64,000 nt of DNA, taken from the NCBI RefSeq assembly GCF_003545875.1, contig NZ_QHCS01000003.1, forward strand, positions 62,001 through 126,000, written 5' to 3'. The notes under the pieces are model-generated. The model saw nothing but the letters and a program-made list of their open reading frames with translations, did no database searches and had not been told where the DNA came from. The stretch comes from Leptospira stimsonii (GTDB lineage Bacteria; Spirochaetota; Leptospiria; Leptospirales; Leptospiraceae). Shown piece by piece: positions 32,879 through 42,139 of the stretch (within the stretch, counting starts at the first letter, position 1; each line of letters begins with the position of its first letter). Position numbers and translations under genes: made by a program.

Positions 32879-33688
32879 ATGAGTATTCGATATCGATGGA
32901 TTCTTCTTTTTCTCTTAGCCGGCTTCTTCTTATCCGTTCAAAGCCTATTCTCACAAAATATCGTTCCTGTTCCTGCACATTCTTCTTCTGAAAATCAAGA
33001 TTCGGATTCGAAGAATCTCGATTCTCCAGCGCAGGGAAAAACAAAAGAAACGTCTCTTTCTCAAAAGGAAATCCGAATGAAGAAAAAATTCTTCCTTGGA
33101 GGAATCTATTTTCCCGGTTATGGTTCTGCGATTTTAGGTTGGAACGCCTGGGAAAAAGTAACGATCGGAATTCAATACTATCAGAACTCGAGTCAAGTGA
33201 ACGGAGACTTTGATTCCAGATATTCTTACTTTTTAGGTTACGGAGTCGCAAGACAATCCGACCGAGAATCGAAAAACGCGGGCGGAGGAATCTTTCTGAA
33301 TTATTTTTTGGCGGATTCTTCCGTTTATATTCCCGTCCAGGTCGGAGGGGAATTTATGAGAAACACGAGACATGACCAATTTATCGATACGAGAGGCGGG
33401 CAATCGTATCAAAACGAAAGAGTGAATTTTGATTACGGTCCTCGCTATTATGCAGGAACAGGAATCGGAGTCCGTCATCAGTTCGAATCCGGATTCTTCT
33501 TTGGCTTCGAGGTCGTCGTGAGAACCTTCGGTCGTTATCACAAAAACGTTTCTCTCAATACGTTGGAATATGGAAATCGTTCCGCTACGATCGAAGATTA
33601 CTGGATTCGAAAAGAAGAATTGAAACGTGATCACGCAGGGAAAGTTTCCGATGCGGGTTTTGATCTCGCGGTCGGAATCGCTTTTTGA
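32879..33688 (+). CDS. Exported beta-rich protein, possible outer-membrane protein
   Basis: A 269-residue protein with a signal peptide (to about residue 28, SLFSQ). A Ser/Asp/Lys-rich linker follows, then alternating aromatic and Gly-rich strands (GIYFPGYGSAILGWNAW, YQNSSQVNGDF, RYYAGTGIGVRHQF, GFFFGFEVVVRTFGRY) and a C-terminal Phe. The pattern suggests a small beta-barrel. I do not recognise a named family. The following GDPD gene starts 19 bp downstream. Confidence 0.72.
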   Translation: MSIRYRWILLFLLAGFFLSVQSLFSQNIVPVPAHSSSENQDSDSKNLDSPAQGKTKETSLSQKEIRMKKKFFLGGIYFPGYGSAILGWNAWEKVTIGIQYYQNSSQVNGDFDSRYSYFLGYGVARQSDRESKNAGGGIFLNYFLADSSVYIPVQVGGEFMRNTRHDQFIDTRGGQSYQNERVNFDYGPRYYAGTGIGVRHQFESGFFFGFEVVVRTFGRYHKNVSLNTLEYGNRSATIEDYWIRKEELKRDHAGKVSDAGFDLAVGIAF

Positions 33689-33707
33689 AAAAAGAGATTT
33701 TTCTTAG

Positions 33708-34496
33708 ATGATCGAAAAAATCAAAGATCGAAGAGATTTAAGTCGACCTCTCGTTTTTGCTCACAGGGGTTTGAGCGGAACGTTTCCTGAGAATACGATG
33801 ATCGCTTTTCGAAAAGCAATCGATGCAAAGGCGGATTTGATCGAACTGGATGTGACCCTTTCGGAGGATCGGGAAGTTGTCGTAATCCACGACGACGATC
33901 TGGATCGAACGACAAAACTCGTCGGGAACGTCCGACGTTTCGATTCCGAAATATTAAGCGAATTGGACGCGGGCTCTTGGTTTTCTAAAAAATTTAAGAA
34001 GGAAAGAATTCCGTTTCTAAGAGACGTTTTACGTCTGATTCGAAATTCCAAGACGGATTTGAATATCGAGATCAAATCCACCGGTATGGATTTTCCGATG
34101 AGAGAAGATTCCATCGAAAAGAGAGTTTTGGATTTAGTTCTGAAGAATGGACTTGAAAAGAGAATCGTGATTTCCTCGTTTTCTTGGGAATGTTTGGAGA
34201 GGGTTCGTAATCTCAATTCTAAGATTAAACTGGGTGTTTTGGTCGGGGATGATGAAAGCGGAAATCTGGAAGAGGCGATCGTTTTCGCCGAGAAGTTCGA
34301 GGCTTGGAGTATTCATCCTTCCAGAGAAGAAGCGAAGGAAGAGAATCTGAAAAGGATTCAAGAGAAGAATTTTTTGTCCGTTGTTTATACGGTGAATGAA
34401 GTCGATGAGATGAAACGCTTTTTGGATCGGGGTGCGGACGGTCTTTTTACAAATTTTGCGAAGGACATGAGGAGGCTTCTGAAGAAAGCATATTAG
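33708..34496 (+). CDS. Glycerophosphodiester phosphodiesterase
   Basis: GDPD/UgpQ-family enzyme of 262 residues that splits glycerophosphodiesters into glycerol 3-phosphate and an alcohol. Catalytic and metal residues are visible: AHRG near residue 20, PENT, ELDVTLSEDREVVVIHDDDL with Glu-Leu-Asp and the second His, and later NIEIKS. No signal peptide is present, so it is cytoplasmic. It probably shares a transcript with the exported protein upstream. Confidence 0.92.
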   Translation: MIEKIKDRRDLSRPLVFAHRGLSGTFPENTMIAFRKAIDAKADLIELDVTLSEDREVVVIHDDDLDRTTKLVGNVRRFDSEILSELDAGSWFSKKFKKERIPFLRDVLRLIRNSKTDLNIEIKSTGMDFPMREDSIEKRVLDLVLKNGLEKRIVISSFSWECLERVRNLNSKIKLGVLVGDDESGNLEEAIVFAEKFEAWSIHPSREEAKEENLKRIQEKNFLSVVYTVNEVDEMKRFLDRGADGLFTNFAKDMRRLLKKAY

Positions 34497-34525
34497 ATTT
34501 TTATGTTTTCTTTGGACGGTTTTTT

Positions 34526-35035
34526 TTAGGAAGGCGGCGCTTCGAGAGGGTTCGGTGCTACCCTGAGAATACGGGAAATCCTTTTTTGCGACCGTTCTAA
34601 TTGCCAGATGAAGCTGTAGACCTTGTGGTCGATGGGTTGTCCCACCCAAAACTTTCTCAGCGAGACACCGACTTCTTTCGATTCGAGATACAAAAGAAAA
34701 TTCAGGAGGAAACAACGGGAAACCCCGTGAGCTTCCGCCAATGTTCCCAGGAGTAACCAATCTCCGGTTTTCATTCTCACGTTCACTCTCTTTAGTTTAC
34801 CGACGTTCTTCTGATATTTCCTTTTTCCCGCATTCGAATTCAATCTCCTCATAGAAGAAATAAAAACTGCATATTTCTTCACGAGAGATCGGATCCTCTC
34901 AGGAAGAGCGCTTCTTTCTTCCTCCGATAAATTCTCTAAATACTTTTCCGGGATCAGAATGGTTTCGGCTTCCGAATGAAATTCCCGAATCTTGGAAGTA
35001 ATCTTTGGTTCGCTCTGAAAAATGAATTTCCTCAT
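34526..35035 (-). CDS. DUF1564 family protein (paralogue 2)
   Basis: A 169-residue DUF1564 member, recognised by VNVRMKTGDWLLLGTLAEAH and GVSRCFLLNFLLYLES. It aligns with the product of 16974-17510 from the first residues, which supports the start at 35035 rather than the in-frame ATG at 35122. As in the paralogue, the core has ribbon-helix-helix order and conserved basic residues on the putative strand, consistent with DNA binding; this is inferred. C-terminal IWQLERSQKRISRIL is conserved between the two. Confidence 0.82.
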   Translation of the reverse strand: MRKFIFQSEPKITSKIREFHSEAETILIPEKYLENLSEEERSALPERIRSLVKKYAVFISSMRRLNSNAGKRKYQKNVGKLKRVNVRMKTGDWLLLGTLAEAHGVSRCFLLNFLLYLESKEVGVSLRKFWVGQPIDHKVYSFIWQLERSQKRISRILRVAPNPLEAPPS

Positions 35036-35246
35036 ATTCAAAACGGTTCTCTCGAGTTTTGAAGAATCCGGACTTTGGGAAAAAAAGTTACGTTTTTGCA
35101 TCAAATGGACACAAAAACACATCTAACTAAGTATTGTTCAGAATACAAAGAGGCTCGATTCCTCCTTCAAATTTGAATTGTAACCTCATCGTAATTCGAA
35201 TCCAACGGATATCTGTCAAATTTTCAAAAAGGACCAAACAGATTTT

Positions 35247-36296
35247 ATGAATCATTTTTTCTCCGCTCTCAAATTTGCACTCAATACGAAGAATAATTCC
35301 ACGAAAGGAATTCTAGAAGAAGAATTCAAACTAGTTCTTGGAAACGAAACCGTAGGAATTCTTAAATTCTCTCCGGAAAAAAGAAAAACTTTCAAAGGGG
35401 CGATTCTTGCAATCAACGGGATGGCCTATCTTGGAAATCAAGATCCTCGTTTCAAAGCGGTTTGTCGCGGAATGGCCTCTTGCGGATTTTTGGTCTTTTC
35501 TCCGCAGATGCAGGAGATCAGCGAGTTTAAGATCCGTCTTGAGAGTATTGAAAAGATCAAAGGTCTGATTCTCAATCTTTCCTCCAATCCTGAATATTGT
35601 CCGGATGGTAGAATCTCCTTATTCGCTCCTTCGTTTTCAGCGAGTATGGGATTGATTGCGGCCGCGACTCCGACGATCGAAGAAAGAGTGAAATCCATTT
35701 GTACGATCGGTGCCTATGGAAACGTTCAGACGACTCTTGATTATCTCATGTCGGCGGAAGGTTCGGATGAATACGGGAGAATGATTCTTCTTTGGAACTT
35801 TGTTCATTTTGGAATCGGGGAGAATGAAGAAGTAAGAAGAGCGCTTCACGCGTCTATCTTGGACGGAAGTTTTCTTCGGGAAAGTCCGGAACTACCGAAA
35901 GTTTTAGAAAGCTTACAGCCCGCCAATCGAGAAATTTTTAAAAAGCTCAAAGAGGATCGAAACTATCGTTCGGAGATCTGGAACCGAATTCTTCAGAACG
36001 CGGGACCGTTTCGTTCCTTTCTCCAAGACCTTCAGGTTTATAATAAATTGGAGGATTTGAGAGCACACGTTTCCCTCATTCATGGAGTGGAGGATAACGT
36101 TGTCCCTGCCTCCGAATCTTCTCTGATTTTGGAACGTTTGTTGGAGAGGGACCTTCCGGCAAATCGATCGAAGTTGGTTTTGACTCCCTTGATCTCTCAC
36201 GGAGATATTGGAATCACATTGAAAACGCTTCCTTCGATCTTTCAGCTCTTAAACGGCTTTGCGTTCTTCTTTAAACACGCGGCCGCAAAAGCGTAG
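35247..36296 (+). CDS. Alpha/beta hydrolase family protein
   Basis: A 349-residue cytoplasmic protein with the order of an alpha/beta hydrolase: a first strand and oxyanion region in AILAINGMAYLGNQDPRF, a nucleophile region in APSFSASMGL (GxSxG replaced by F-S-A-S-M), the acid in LIHGVEDNVVPASES and His in ISHGDIG. Function unknown. It is convergent with the SET-domain gene, 3 bp apart. Confidence 0.8.
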   Translation: MNHFFSALKFALNTKNNSTKGILEEEFKLVLGNETVGILKFSPEKRKTFKGAILAINGMAYLGNQDPRFKAVCRGMASCGFLVFSPQMQEISEFKIRLESIEKIKGLILNLSSNPEYCPDGRISLFAPSFSASMGLIAAATPTIEERVKSICTIGAYGNVQTTLDYLMSAEGSDEYGRMILLWNFVHFGIGENEEVRRALHASILDGSFLRESPELPKVLESLQPANREIFKKLKEDRNYRSEIWNRILQNAGPFRSFLQDLQVYNKLEDLRAHVSLIHGVEDNVVPASESSLILERLLERDLPANRSKLVLTPLISHGDIGITLKTLPSIFQLLNGFAFFFKHAAAKA

Positions 36297-36299
36297 AAT

Positions 36300-36731
36300 T
36301 TAGTTTCTTTCCACTGGATCGATGTCCGTATTGATCCAGTATTCGTCTCCATAGTCGAAGAACAATTCTTCTCCGGCTTTCACTTTTCGAATCGCCTCAA
36401 ACCTCGCGGTTTTCCAACGAACCGATACGACCAACTTTACGTTCGGTTTTGTACTATGATTCATAAAGCGGGTATAATTACTTTCTTTGCCTTCCCCGTA
36501 GATCCAGTGATCCTTACAGATCCAAAGCAGATATTTCGATTCGCAATATTTGGAGGAATTCGCAATTCGATCGGTCAGGATCTTGCCTGTATAATATCCG
36601 ATGGTATCACCTTTGTTAACGTTCTCTTTCGGGAACAAACCCATTCCGATTCCGGGAATCGATGACGACTTAATTTCAAAATCCTTTTCCTTAAAGATAC
36701 GGGAACGTGAAGACTTCTTACGTAATTGCAT
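36300..36731 (-). CDS. SET-domain protein (putative lysine methyltransferase)
   Basis: A 143-residue protein that is almost only a SET domain. SSIPGIGMGLFPKENVNKGD starts the fold; RFMNHSTKPNV holds the Asn-His that binds S-adenosylmethionine; and VKAGEELFFDYGDEYW is the catalytic C-terminal block with the conserved Tyr. SET proteins methylate lysines; bacterial members can act on ribosomal or other proteins, but the target here is unknown. Short length and lack of pre/post-SET zinc Cys are usual for bacterial members. Confidence 0.9.
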   Translation of the reverse strand: MQLRKKSSRSRIFKEKDFEIKSSSIPGIGMGLFPKENVNKGDTIGYYTGKILTDRIANSSKYCESKYLLWICKDHWIYGEGKESNYTRFMNHSTKPNVKLVVSVRWKTARFEAIRKVKAGEELFFDYGDEYWINTDIDPVERN

Positions 36732-36762
36732 TTTTGAGACTCAAACTCCTAAAAAGAAAAGG

Positions 36763-36930
36763 ATGGCTTATGAGTATCATTCCCAAGAGAGTATAAAATT
36801 TGCAACTGAATTCTTGGAACCCCTTTCAAAACTCATCTTCAACGGTTCTAAACCTTTGATTCTCAAAGGAGCTGATCGTACGGATTCTATCTTTGATGTT
36901 CTAACAATGGATTGGAAAAAATTTATCTAA
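36763..36930 (+). CDS. Possible small protein of 55 residues
   Basis: A short frame behind AAAAGG that encodes an ordinary-looking soluble sequence (SIKFATEFLEPLSKLIF; ending in DVLTMDWKKFI). It is divergent from the SET-domain gene. I recognise no family, and length alone makes it uncertain. Confidence 0.3.
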   Translation: MAYEYHSQESIKFATEFLEPLSKLIFNGSKPLILKGADRTDSIFDVLTMDWKKFI

Positions 36931-37309
36931 GAATTCGATCGTTTCTTCTCATAGAATCGAACGGTTGATTTCGAGTTTCGATTTTTTTCCGGTCAGCGGA
37001 TTTCCGTCCCTTTCCATAAAAAATGTTGCAGGTTGAAAAGAATCTTTTTCAAACAAGGAGTTCCCTTCTCTTCATTCAAAGTCGGGAATCACCCGCTTCT
37101 TTATTTGCTTCGAGTTGGGGATATTCATAAAACGTAAAGCGTATAGAATTTAGACAAGACTTAAGTCATCGGTGTTTCATTCCGTTTTCTCCGAATATTC
37201 TGAAAAACGGCGTCTTCAAAACATTCTTCTCAAACTCTCTCGACAAACTTTGATTTGTCTCTCATTAAAACTTCTTGTCAGATGAATGCTCGAAGTGGAC
37301 CTTATTCGT
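36931..37309. other. Intergenic region, no recognisable element
   Basis: A gap of about 380 bp before rppH. I see no gene, strong hairpin or repeat. It must hold the promoter of the rppH unit. A/T-rich stretches at about 37140-37200 would suit that, but no box is clear. Confidence 0.5.
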
Positions 37310-37798
37310 ATGGAAAAACCTTATAGAAAGAACGTCGGGATGGTCGTCTTCAATACCCGTGGAGAGGTTTTGGTCGGAGAGAGGCTCAATTTTCTCGGTT
37401 CCTGGCAATTCCCTCAAGGAGGAATTGACGAAGATGAGGACCCTGAGGCCGCCGCACTCCGCGAATTGCACGAGGAGGTCGGGATCGATTCCGGAAAGAT
37501 CGTTTCCGAATATCCTGATTGGATTGCTTATGATTTTCCTGAGAATCTTCCTCTCAATCGTCATCTTCAGAAATACAGGGGACAACTTCAAAAATGGTAT
37601 TTGATCTTTTGGGACGGATTAGCCGCAGACTGTGACTTGGATATTCACGAAAGAGAATTCGAATCCGTTCGTTTTATTCCGATTGAACACACTTTGGAAA
37701 CCGTGGTTCCGTTTAAAAAAGATGTATATTATAAAATCGTAAAAGACTTCGGTCCTAAGATTCAGACTTATTTGGAGAAAACGAAAACGAAATCATGA
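37310..37798 (+). CDS. rppH: RNA pyrophosphohydrolase (NUDIX)
   Basis: Removes pyrophosphate from mRNA 5' ends and so starts decay. The start of 162 residues, MEKPYRKNVGMVV, matches the family's short YRPNVG opening; an ATG at 37286 would add eight residues and neither has a strong ribosome binding site. The NUDIX box is GGIDEDEDPEAAALRELHEE plus VGI, with all key Gly and Glu residues. WYLIFWDG and a Phe-rich C-terminus follow as in RppH. It overlaps the globin gene by 4 bp. Confidence 0.88.
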   Translation: MEKPYRKNVGMVVFNTRGEVLVGERLNFLGSWQFPQGGIDEDEDPEAAALRELHEEVGIDSGKIVSEYPDWIAYDFPENLPLNRHLQKYRGQLQKWYLIFWDGLAADCDLDIHEREFESVRFIPIEHTLETVVPFKKDVYYKIVKDFGPKIQTYLEKTKTKS

Positions 37799-38250
37799 TG
37801 GAAGAGCGTTCTTTTTTTATCCCTCCAGGAGGACCTCCCGGTCCTGTGCCGGGCCTTCAGCTCGTTTTTAACGCAGTGGGAGAGCTTTCCCTTCGAAAAC
37901 TCGTCTCTGATTTTTACGATCAGATTCCACAGAGCTCGATCGCATTTATGTTTCCGCAGAACATAGAAGAAAGCAAAACAAAATCTGCGGACTTTCTCAT
38001 CCAAGTGACGGGTGGTCCACCGCTCTATTCTCAAAATTACGGGCCGCCTCGTATGAGGGCTCGACATCTTCCTTTTCCCATCGATGAAAAGGCGAGAAGA
38101 GTTTGGCTTTCCTGTTATCGTAAGGCCTTGGACGGTTGGGAGGCGGATTCTTTACAAAAGGAAATTCTCTGGAGTTTTCTGAAAGACTTTTCGGGATGGA
38201 TGGTGAACTTGGAAAACAAGACGGAGGAGTCTAATGGCATCGAAGAATAA
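37795..38250 (+). CDS. Truncated haemoglobin, group II-like
   Basis: A 151-residue globin. PPLYSQNYGPPRMRARHLPF contains the group II signature with the proximal haem-binding His, and RVWLSCYRKALDGW is the G-helix block. The N-terminus has an extra Pro/Gly-rich lead (PPGGPPGPVPG). Such globins bind oxygen or nitric oxide. The gene starts inside the rppH stop (4-bp overlap) and overlaps the acylphosphatase gene by 17 bp, so the three are a tight operon. Confidence 0.88.
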   Translation: MMEERSFFIPPGGPPGPVPGLQLVFNAVGELSLRKLVSDFYDQIPQSSIAFMFPQNIEESKTKSADFLIQVTGGPPLYSQNYGPPRMRARHLPFPIDEKARRVWLSCYRKALDGWEADSLQKEILWSFLKDFSGWMVNLENKTEESNGIEE

Positions 38251-38521
38251 CGTAAGAGCAAAAATTTTGGTCCGAGGAAAAGTGCAGGGAGTCGGCTTTC
38301 GTTATTATATTCTTCAGCGCGCCCAGGAATGTAGACTTAGCGGATTCACCCAGAATCTTCCCGGAGGAGAAGTAGAAACCGTGGTCGAAGGTGATAAAAT
38401 GTTTATCGAAGATCTCTACAAAGCGATTCAGAGAGGACCGAAAGGATCCGAGGTAAAGGAAGCGGTTATCCATTGGGAAGAAGCGAAAGGAAACTTTAGA
38501 ACCTTCGAAATCAAGAAGTAG
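38234..38521 (+). CDS. acyP: Acylphosphatase
   Basis: Small 95-residue enzyme that hydrolyses acyl phosphates. VRGKVQGVGFRYYI has the phosphate-binding loop and catalytic Arg, and GFTQNLPGGEVETVVEG has the catalytic Asn. The family length is about 90. It ends the rppH-globin-acylphosphatase cluster and is convergent, 2 bp from the next gene. Confidence 0.94.
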   Translation: MASKNNVRAKILVRGKVQGVGFRYYILQRAQECRLSGFTQNLPGGEVETVVEGDKMFIEDLYKAIQRGPKGSEVKEAVIHWEEAKGNFRTFEIKK

Positions 38522-38523
38522 TT

Positions 38524-40143
38524 TTATTTTCCCCCTCTCACAGTCGCAGTGTTGACAGATCGTTTGGAGTCTGGTTTCGAAGAAGTTTCTTCCACCTCCG
38601 TCACAGACGGTTCGGTTTCCGCTTCGATGAGCCATTCCGCTCGAACCTTATCCAATAACTTCTTTCGATTTTCCTTATATGCGATTTCACGTGTAAGTTG
38701 TTCGAATTGTATAATCGATTCTTCGTGTTCTAAAGAGGACTCCAAAAAACCGAATGCGCCTAAAAAGCTTAGGATCTTGGAAAACCAAGAGAGATTTTCC
38801 TTATAACAAACGTATTTGAGTTTTAAGATTGCTTCTTTAAAATCGCTCTTTCTGTAATAAGCCGCCAATTCGTTTTTTTCTTTTTTCAAAAGGAATAGGA
38901 AGATTCTTACGAGGTCTTTTTTGTAGGAATATTTTTCGATCATCACATGTATCAAGTTGAGAATCGTTTCCTCTTTTTTCTGGCAGATACACGAGATTTT
39001 TTTTCCCTTCTCATACCAATCACAAGAGATACAATCCGGATCCCTTTTCAGATTGTCGACAATCGAATAGGAAAATTCCTTATCTTCATCCAGGTTGATC
39101 ATTACAAACTGTGAAAGGGCGTCGCTTTTCATCGACATCATCGTCTTTAACATTTTGATCGATTTTAATTCTTCCGCGGACGATCTTAGATTTTTTAGAT
39201 GGTCGTGTTTTCGGGAAATATAATTCGCGAGAATTAGAAAATCCTTAAACGTTTCCGGCACCAGATTTCCCAAACTTTCGCCGATGATCTTCAATTCTTC
39301 CGAAACGAATTTTTCCTCCATACTTGAGATCGAACCGGAATAGTTTACATCGATTACGATTTCCTTCCTATGTTCCGTAATTAGATTCCAAGCGGTCTGA
39401 TATTTTTCTTTGAGACGTTTTGAAAATTGATTGAGATAATAACTTTTGAGAATGTCGAAAGCTTTTCCTGAAAGATCATCAGCGACGTGAAAAAGCCCGG
39501 TCGTTTTCGTGACCGCGATATGTTCGTTCTCGTGGATCGTTTCAAAGATGATCTGAATCGAATCTTTGATCGTTTCTTCTTTTAGAAGTTCACTAAACGT
39601 AAAGGAATGGATCCATTTTTTGATATCGAAAGAATCTCTTACGAACGTAGACGCGCTTCCCGCGATCAGATATTCGAAAATGGAAATTAACTCGCTTATC
39701 TGAAACGGCTCACAACCTAAGATATAATTTTGGATCGCGAAGGAAGACTTGCTTAAGCTGTTGAGATAGATTTCTTTTAGGTTTTCCCGATTGGAGGGTT
39801 TGAATTGTTTTTCTGAAGTCAAACAGATGCCGACCGTTAGCTGACTCGTTTCGGGGAGAAATTTGAACTCCGGGAACGCGAAGATCAGATTCATGTCAGA
39901 CAATTTTTTGAGAGTGTTTATATAGATCGGTTTGGAACCTTCGTCTTTCCAGACCTTTAAAATTTTTCCGGAAAAGAATCCTTCCAACGTAGTATGGTTT
40001 CTGATCTGATAGAGTAGTTCGATTTCTTTAGGATTTAAAAAGATCGCCTCTTGATCGGTAGCGTCCGCCTCGTTTCTGAGATATAGATAGGTCGGCATGA
40101 GATTTTCGTATTTCTCATGGTCGTATAGGGATTCTTTCTCCAA
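38524..40143 (-). CDS. Large protein of unknown function
   Basis: A 539-residue soluble, mostly helical protein. About residues 35-95 (NPKEIELLYQIRNHTTLEGF and following, to SDMNLIFAF) resemble a winged-helix-like domain of the sort found at the N-terminus of bacterial signalling proteins. Near residues 370-390 DCISCDWYEKGKKISCIC has four cysteines, perhaps metal-binding. The C-terminus is a Ser/Glu/Thr-rich tail. I do not recognise the family. It stands alone, divergent from the aldo/keto reductase. Confidence 0.72.
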   Translation of the reverse strand: MEKESLYDHEKYENLMPTYLYLRNEADATDQEAIFLNPKEIELLYQIRNHTTLEGFFSGKILKVWKDEGSKPIYINTLKKLSDMNLIFAFPEFKFLPETSQLTVGICLTSEKQFKPSNRENLKEIYLNSLSKSSFAIQNYILGCEPFQISELISIFEYLIAGSASTFVRDSFDIKKWIHSFTFSELLKEETIKDSIQIIFETIHENEHIAVTKTTGLFHVADDLSGKAFDILKSYYLNQFSKRLKEKYQTAWNLITEHRKEIVIDVNYSGSISSMEEKFVSEELKIIGESLGNLVPETFKDFLILANYISRKHDHLKNLRSSAEELKSIKMLKTMMSMKSDALSQFVMINLDEDKEFSYSIVDNLKRDPDCISCDWYEKGKKISCICQKKEETILNLIHVMIEKYSYKKDLVRIFLFLLKKEKNELAAYYRKSDFKEAILKLKYVCYKENLSWFSKILSFLGAFGFLESSLEHEESIIQFEQLTREIAYKENRKKLLDKVRAEWLIEAETEPSVTEVEETSSKPDSKRSVNTATVRGGK

Positions 40144-40411
40144 ACGCTCAACCTCACAAGACGAATTTCAAACCGAAAGGTGAAGAGATTCTACACTACA
40201 TATAAATCGAGAATAGCAAAAAAAACCGATTCGAAGAATTTATGTTTCATTCCGAGACTTTTTTTAATGCGGCATTCCTTTTGAAATGACCTTCCAAATT
40301 CCCGAAGGGTCAAAGATTAGAAAGATTTGAATCTTTACGATTGAATTCGATAAGACTTGCTCCGACTTTTATAAAACGGATTATAGGTCTTTGTATACTG
40401 GGGGAGAATAC

Positions 40412-41428
40412 TTGAAAAAGAGAAGATTGGGAAAATCAGGAATGGTTGTTTCAGAAATTTGTATGGGAACGATGACCTTCGGTTCTAGTTGCGACGAAAA
40501 GGAAGCATTCCGAATTTTGGATCGTGCATACGACGCGGGAATCGACTTTTACGATACGGCCGAAATTTACCCCGTTCCACCTGACGCTAGTTATGTGCAT
40601 GAAACGGAAAAAATATTCGGCAAATGGCTCAAAACGAAATCGAGAGATTCGATTCTTATAGCGACCAAGGTTTGTGGTCCCGGACACGGCTGGTTTTCTC
40701 CGCCGGTTCGTGAGGGAAAAACGGCACTGGATCGAAGAAATATCCGAGTCGCAATCGAAGGAAGTCTGAAACGTCTTGGAACCGATTTTGTGGACCTTTA
40801 TCAAACCCATTGGCCCGATCACGATTTCGGATACGAGGAAACTCTTGAAGTTCTAACCGAACTGATTCAGGAAGGAAAGGTTCGTTATATCGGGAACAGC
40901 AACGAGACTGCTTGGGGAATGATGAAAAGTCTTTCCGTTTCGGAACGATACGGTTTTGCACGTTATGAATCCATTCAAAATAATTTCAGCATTCTGAATC
41001 GAAGATTCGAGGACTCGTTATCCGATATCTGTCGTAGAGAAAGTGTGAGTTTACTTCCGTATTCTCCGATCGCAGGTGGCGTGCTCTCTGGAAAATACAA
41101 TTCTCCAAATCCTCCGCAGAACGCACGATTCAGTCGTTATATTAATTCCGGCGAAAGACAAAGAAAGATGGCGAATCGTTTTTTAAACGACGGAACTTTG
41201 GCTTCGACAGAGAAGTTATTGAAGGTTGCAGAGTTGGCGGGAATGTCTCTGACGGTTCTTTCCGTCGCTTGGTCCAAACAACACGACTTCGTTGCCTCCA
41301 CGATCGTCGGTGCGAACACGGTGGAACAATTGGATGAGATTCTTAAGGCTCAGAATGTGATTTTATCCGATGATATTCTCAAAAAAATCGACGAAGTTTC
41401 AAAAGAGATTCCTTATCCGATGGGATAA
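40412..41428 (+). CDS. Aldo/keto reductase
   Basis: NADPH-dependent oxidoreductase of about 338 residues. The catalytic tetrad can be seen: Asp and Tyr in FYDTAEIYPV, Lys in IATKVCG and His in YQTHWPDH. VGANTVEQLDEIL is the cofactor-phosphate region. I start at TTG 40412, 5 bp after GGGGAG; an upstream TTG (40391) lies before that site. The C-terminus overlaps the convergent trkA-type gene by 16 bp. Substrate unknown; the group acts on sugars and aldehydes. Confidence 0.9.
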   Translation: MKKRRLGKSGMVVSEICMGTMTFGSSCDEKEAFRILDRAYDAGIDFYDTAEIYPVPPDASYVHETEKIFGKWLKTKSRDSILIATKVCGPGHGWFSPPVREGKTALDRRNIRVAIEGSLKRLGTDFVDLYQTHWPDHDFGYEETLEVLTELIQEGKVRYIGNSNETAWGMMKSLSVSERYGFARYESIQNNFSILNRRFEDSLSDICRRESVSLLPYSPIAGGVLSGKYNSPNPPQNARFSRYINSGERQRKMANRFLNDGTLASTEKLLKVAELAGMSLTVLSVAWSKQHDFVASTIVGANTVEQLDEILKAQNVILSDDILKKIDEVSKEIPYPMG

Positions 41429-42126
41429 GCGGTCGTAAATTTTTTGATACTTTCAGAGGTTCCGAATAGAATTAAAATTTCATTCTCTTGGAATACGGTT
41501 CCGGATTCCGGGAGAATGATCGTTCCTTCTCCTTGATCTTTGTTGTTGGAATCTGCCTTTCGAATCGCCACAAGGTTGAGTTTATATTTTTCTCTCAAAC
41601 CCAAATCCTTCAGTTTTTTCCCGAAAAGGTGGGAAGAAATTTCCACTTCGAAAAGACTGTATTCTTCGCTTAACAATGTTGCTTTTTTTACGCCTTGATA
41701 GCTCAGCTGTTCTGCCATCGAGGCGGCGGCTCTTTCTTCCGGATTGAAAAGATTTTCGATTCCGATCATTTGTAGAATCTTACGATTGATTTCGGAATGA
41801 TATCGTATATGCAAAGATTCTAATTTCATATCTTTGAGATGATAAGCGGTCGTGATCAGAGATTCGAAGTTCTCAGCCAAGGCGACTACGATATCGTCCA
41901 TATCCTCTAAATCCAATTCTTCCAAAGATTGTTTGTTGCTCGTGTCGACGCAGACAGCGAGCGCACAGTGATCCTTGATTTCTTCGATCGTCTTGATGTC
42001 TTTATCGATTGCGGTGACTTCATGTCCGTTTTCGTTTAAGTAGATAACGAGAGATTTTCCGAATTCTCCCAAGCCGATGACGGCGATTCTTTTTTTATGA
42101 GTTTTGTTTTTTCTTTTTATGGCCAT
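41413..42126 (-). CDS. Potassium uptake regulatory subunit (KtrA/TrkA type)
   Basis: Cytoplasmic gating ring subunit of the Ktr/Trk potassium system. The 237-residue protein has an RCK-N domain (IAVIGLGEFGKSLVIYLNEN, then HEVTAIDKD) that binds nucleotides, and a C-terminal RCK-C domain (SLFEVEISSHLFGKKLKDLG). It starts 13 bp downstream of the membrane subunit gene on the same strand, completing the system. The basic N-terminal KRKNKTHKKR is slightly unusual. Confidence 0.9.
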   Translation of the reverse strand: MAIKRKNKTHKKRIAVIGLGEFGKSLVIYLNENGHEVTAIDKDIKTIEEIKDHCALAVCVDTSNKQSLEELDLEDMDDIVVALAENFESLITTAYHLKDMKLESLHIRYHSEINRKILQMIGIENLFNPEERAAASMAEQLSYQGVKKATLLSEEYSLFEVEISSHLFGKKLKDLGLREKYKLNLVAIRKADSNNKDQGEGTIILPESGTVFQENEILILFGTSESIKKFTTAYPIG

Positions 42127-42139
42127 TGTTTTCCTGCCC

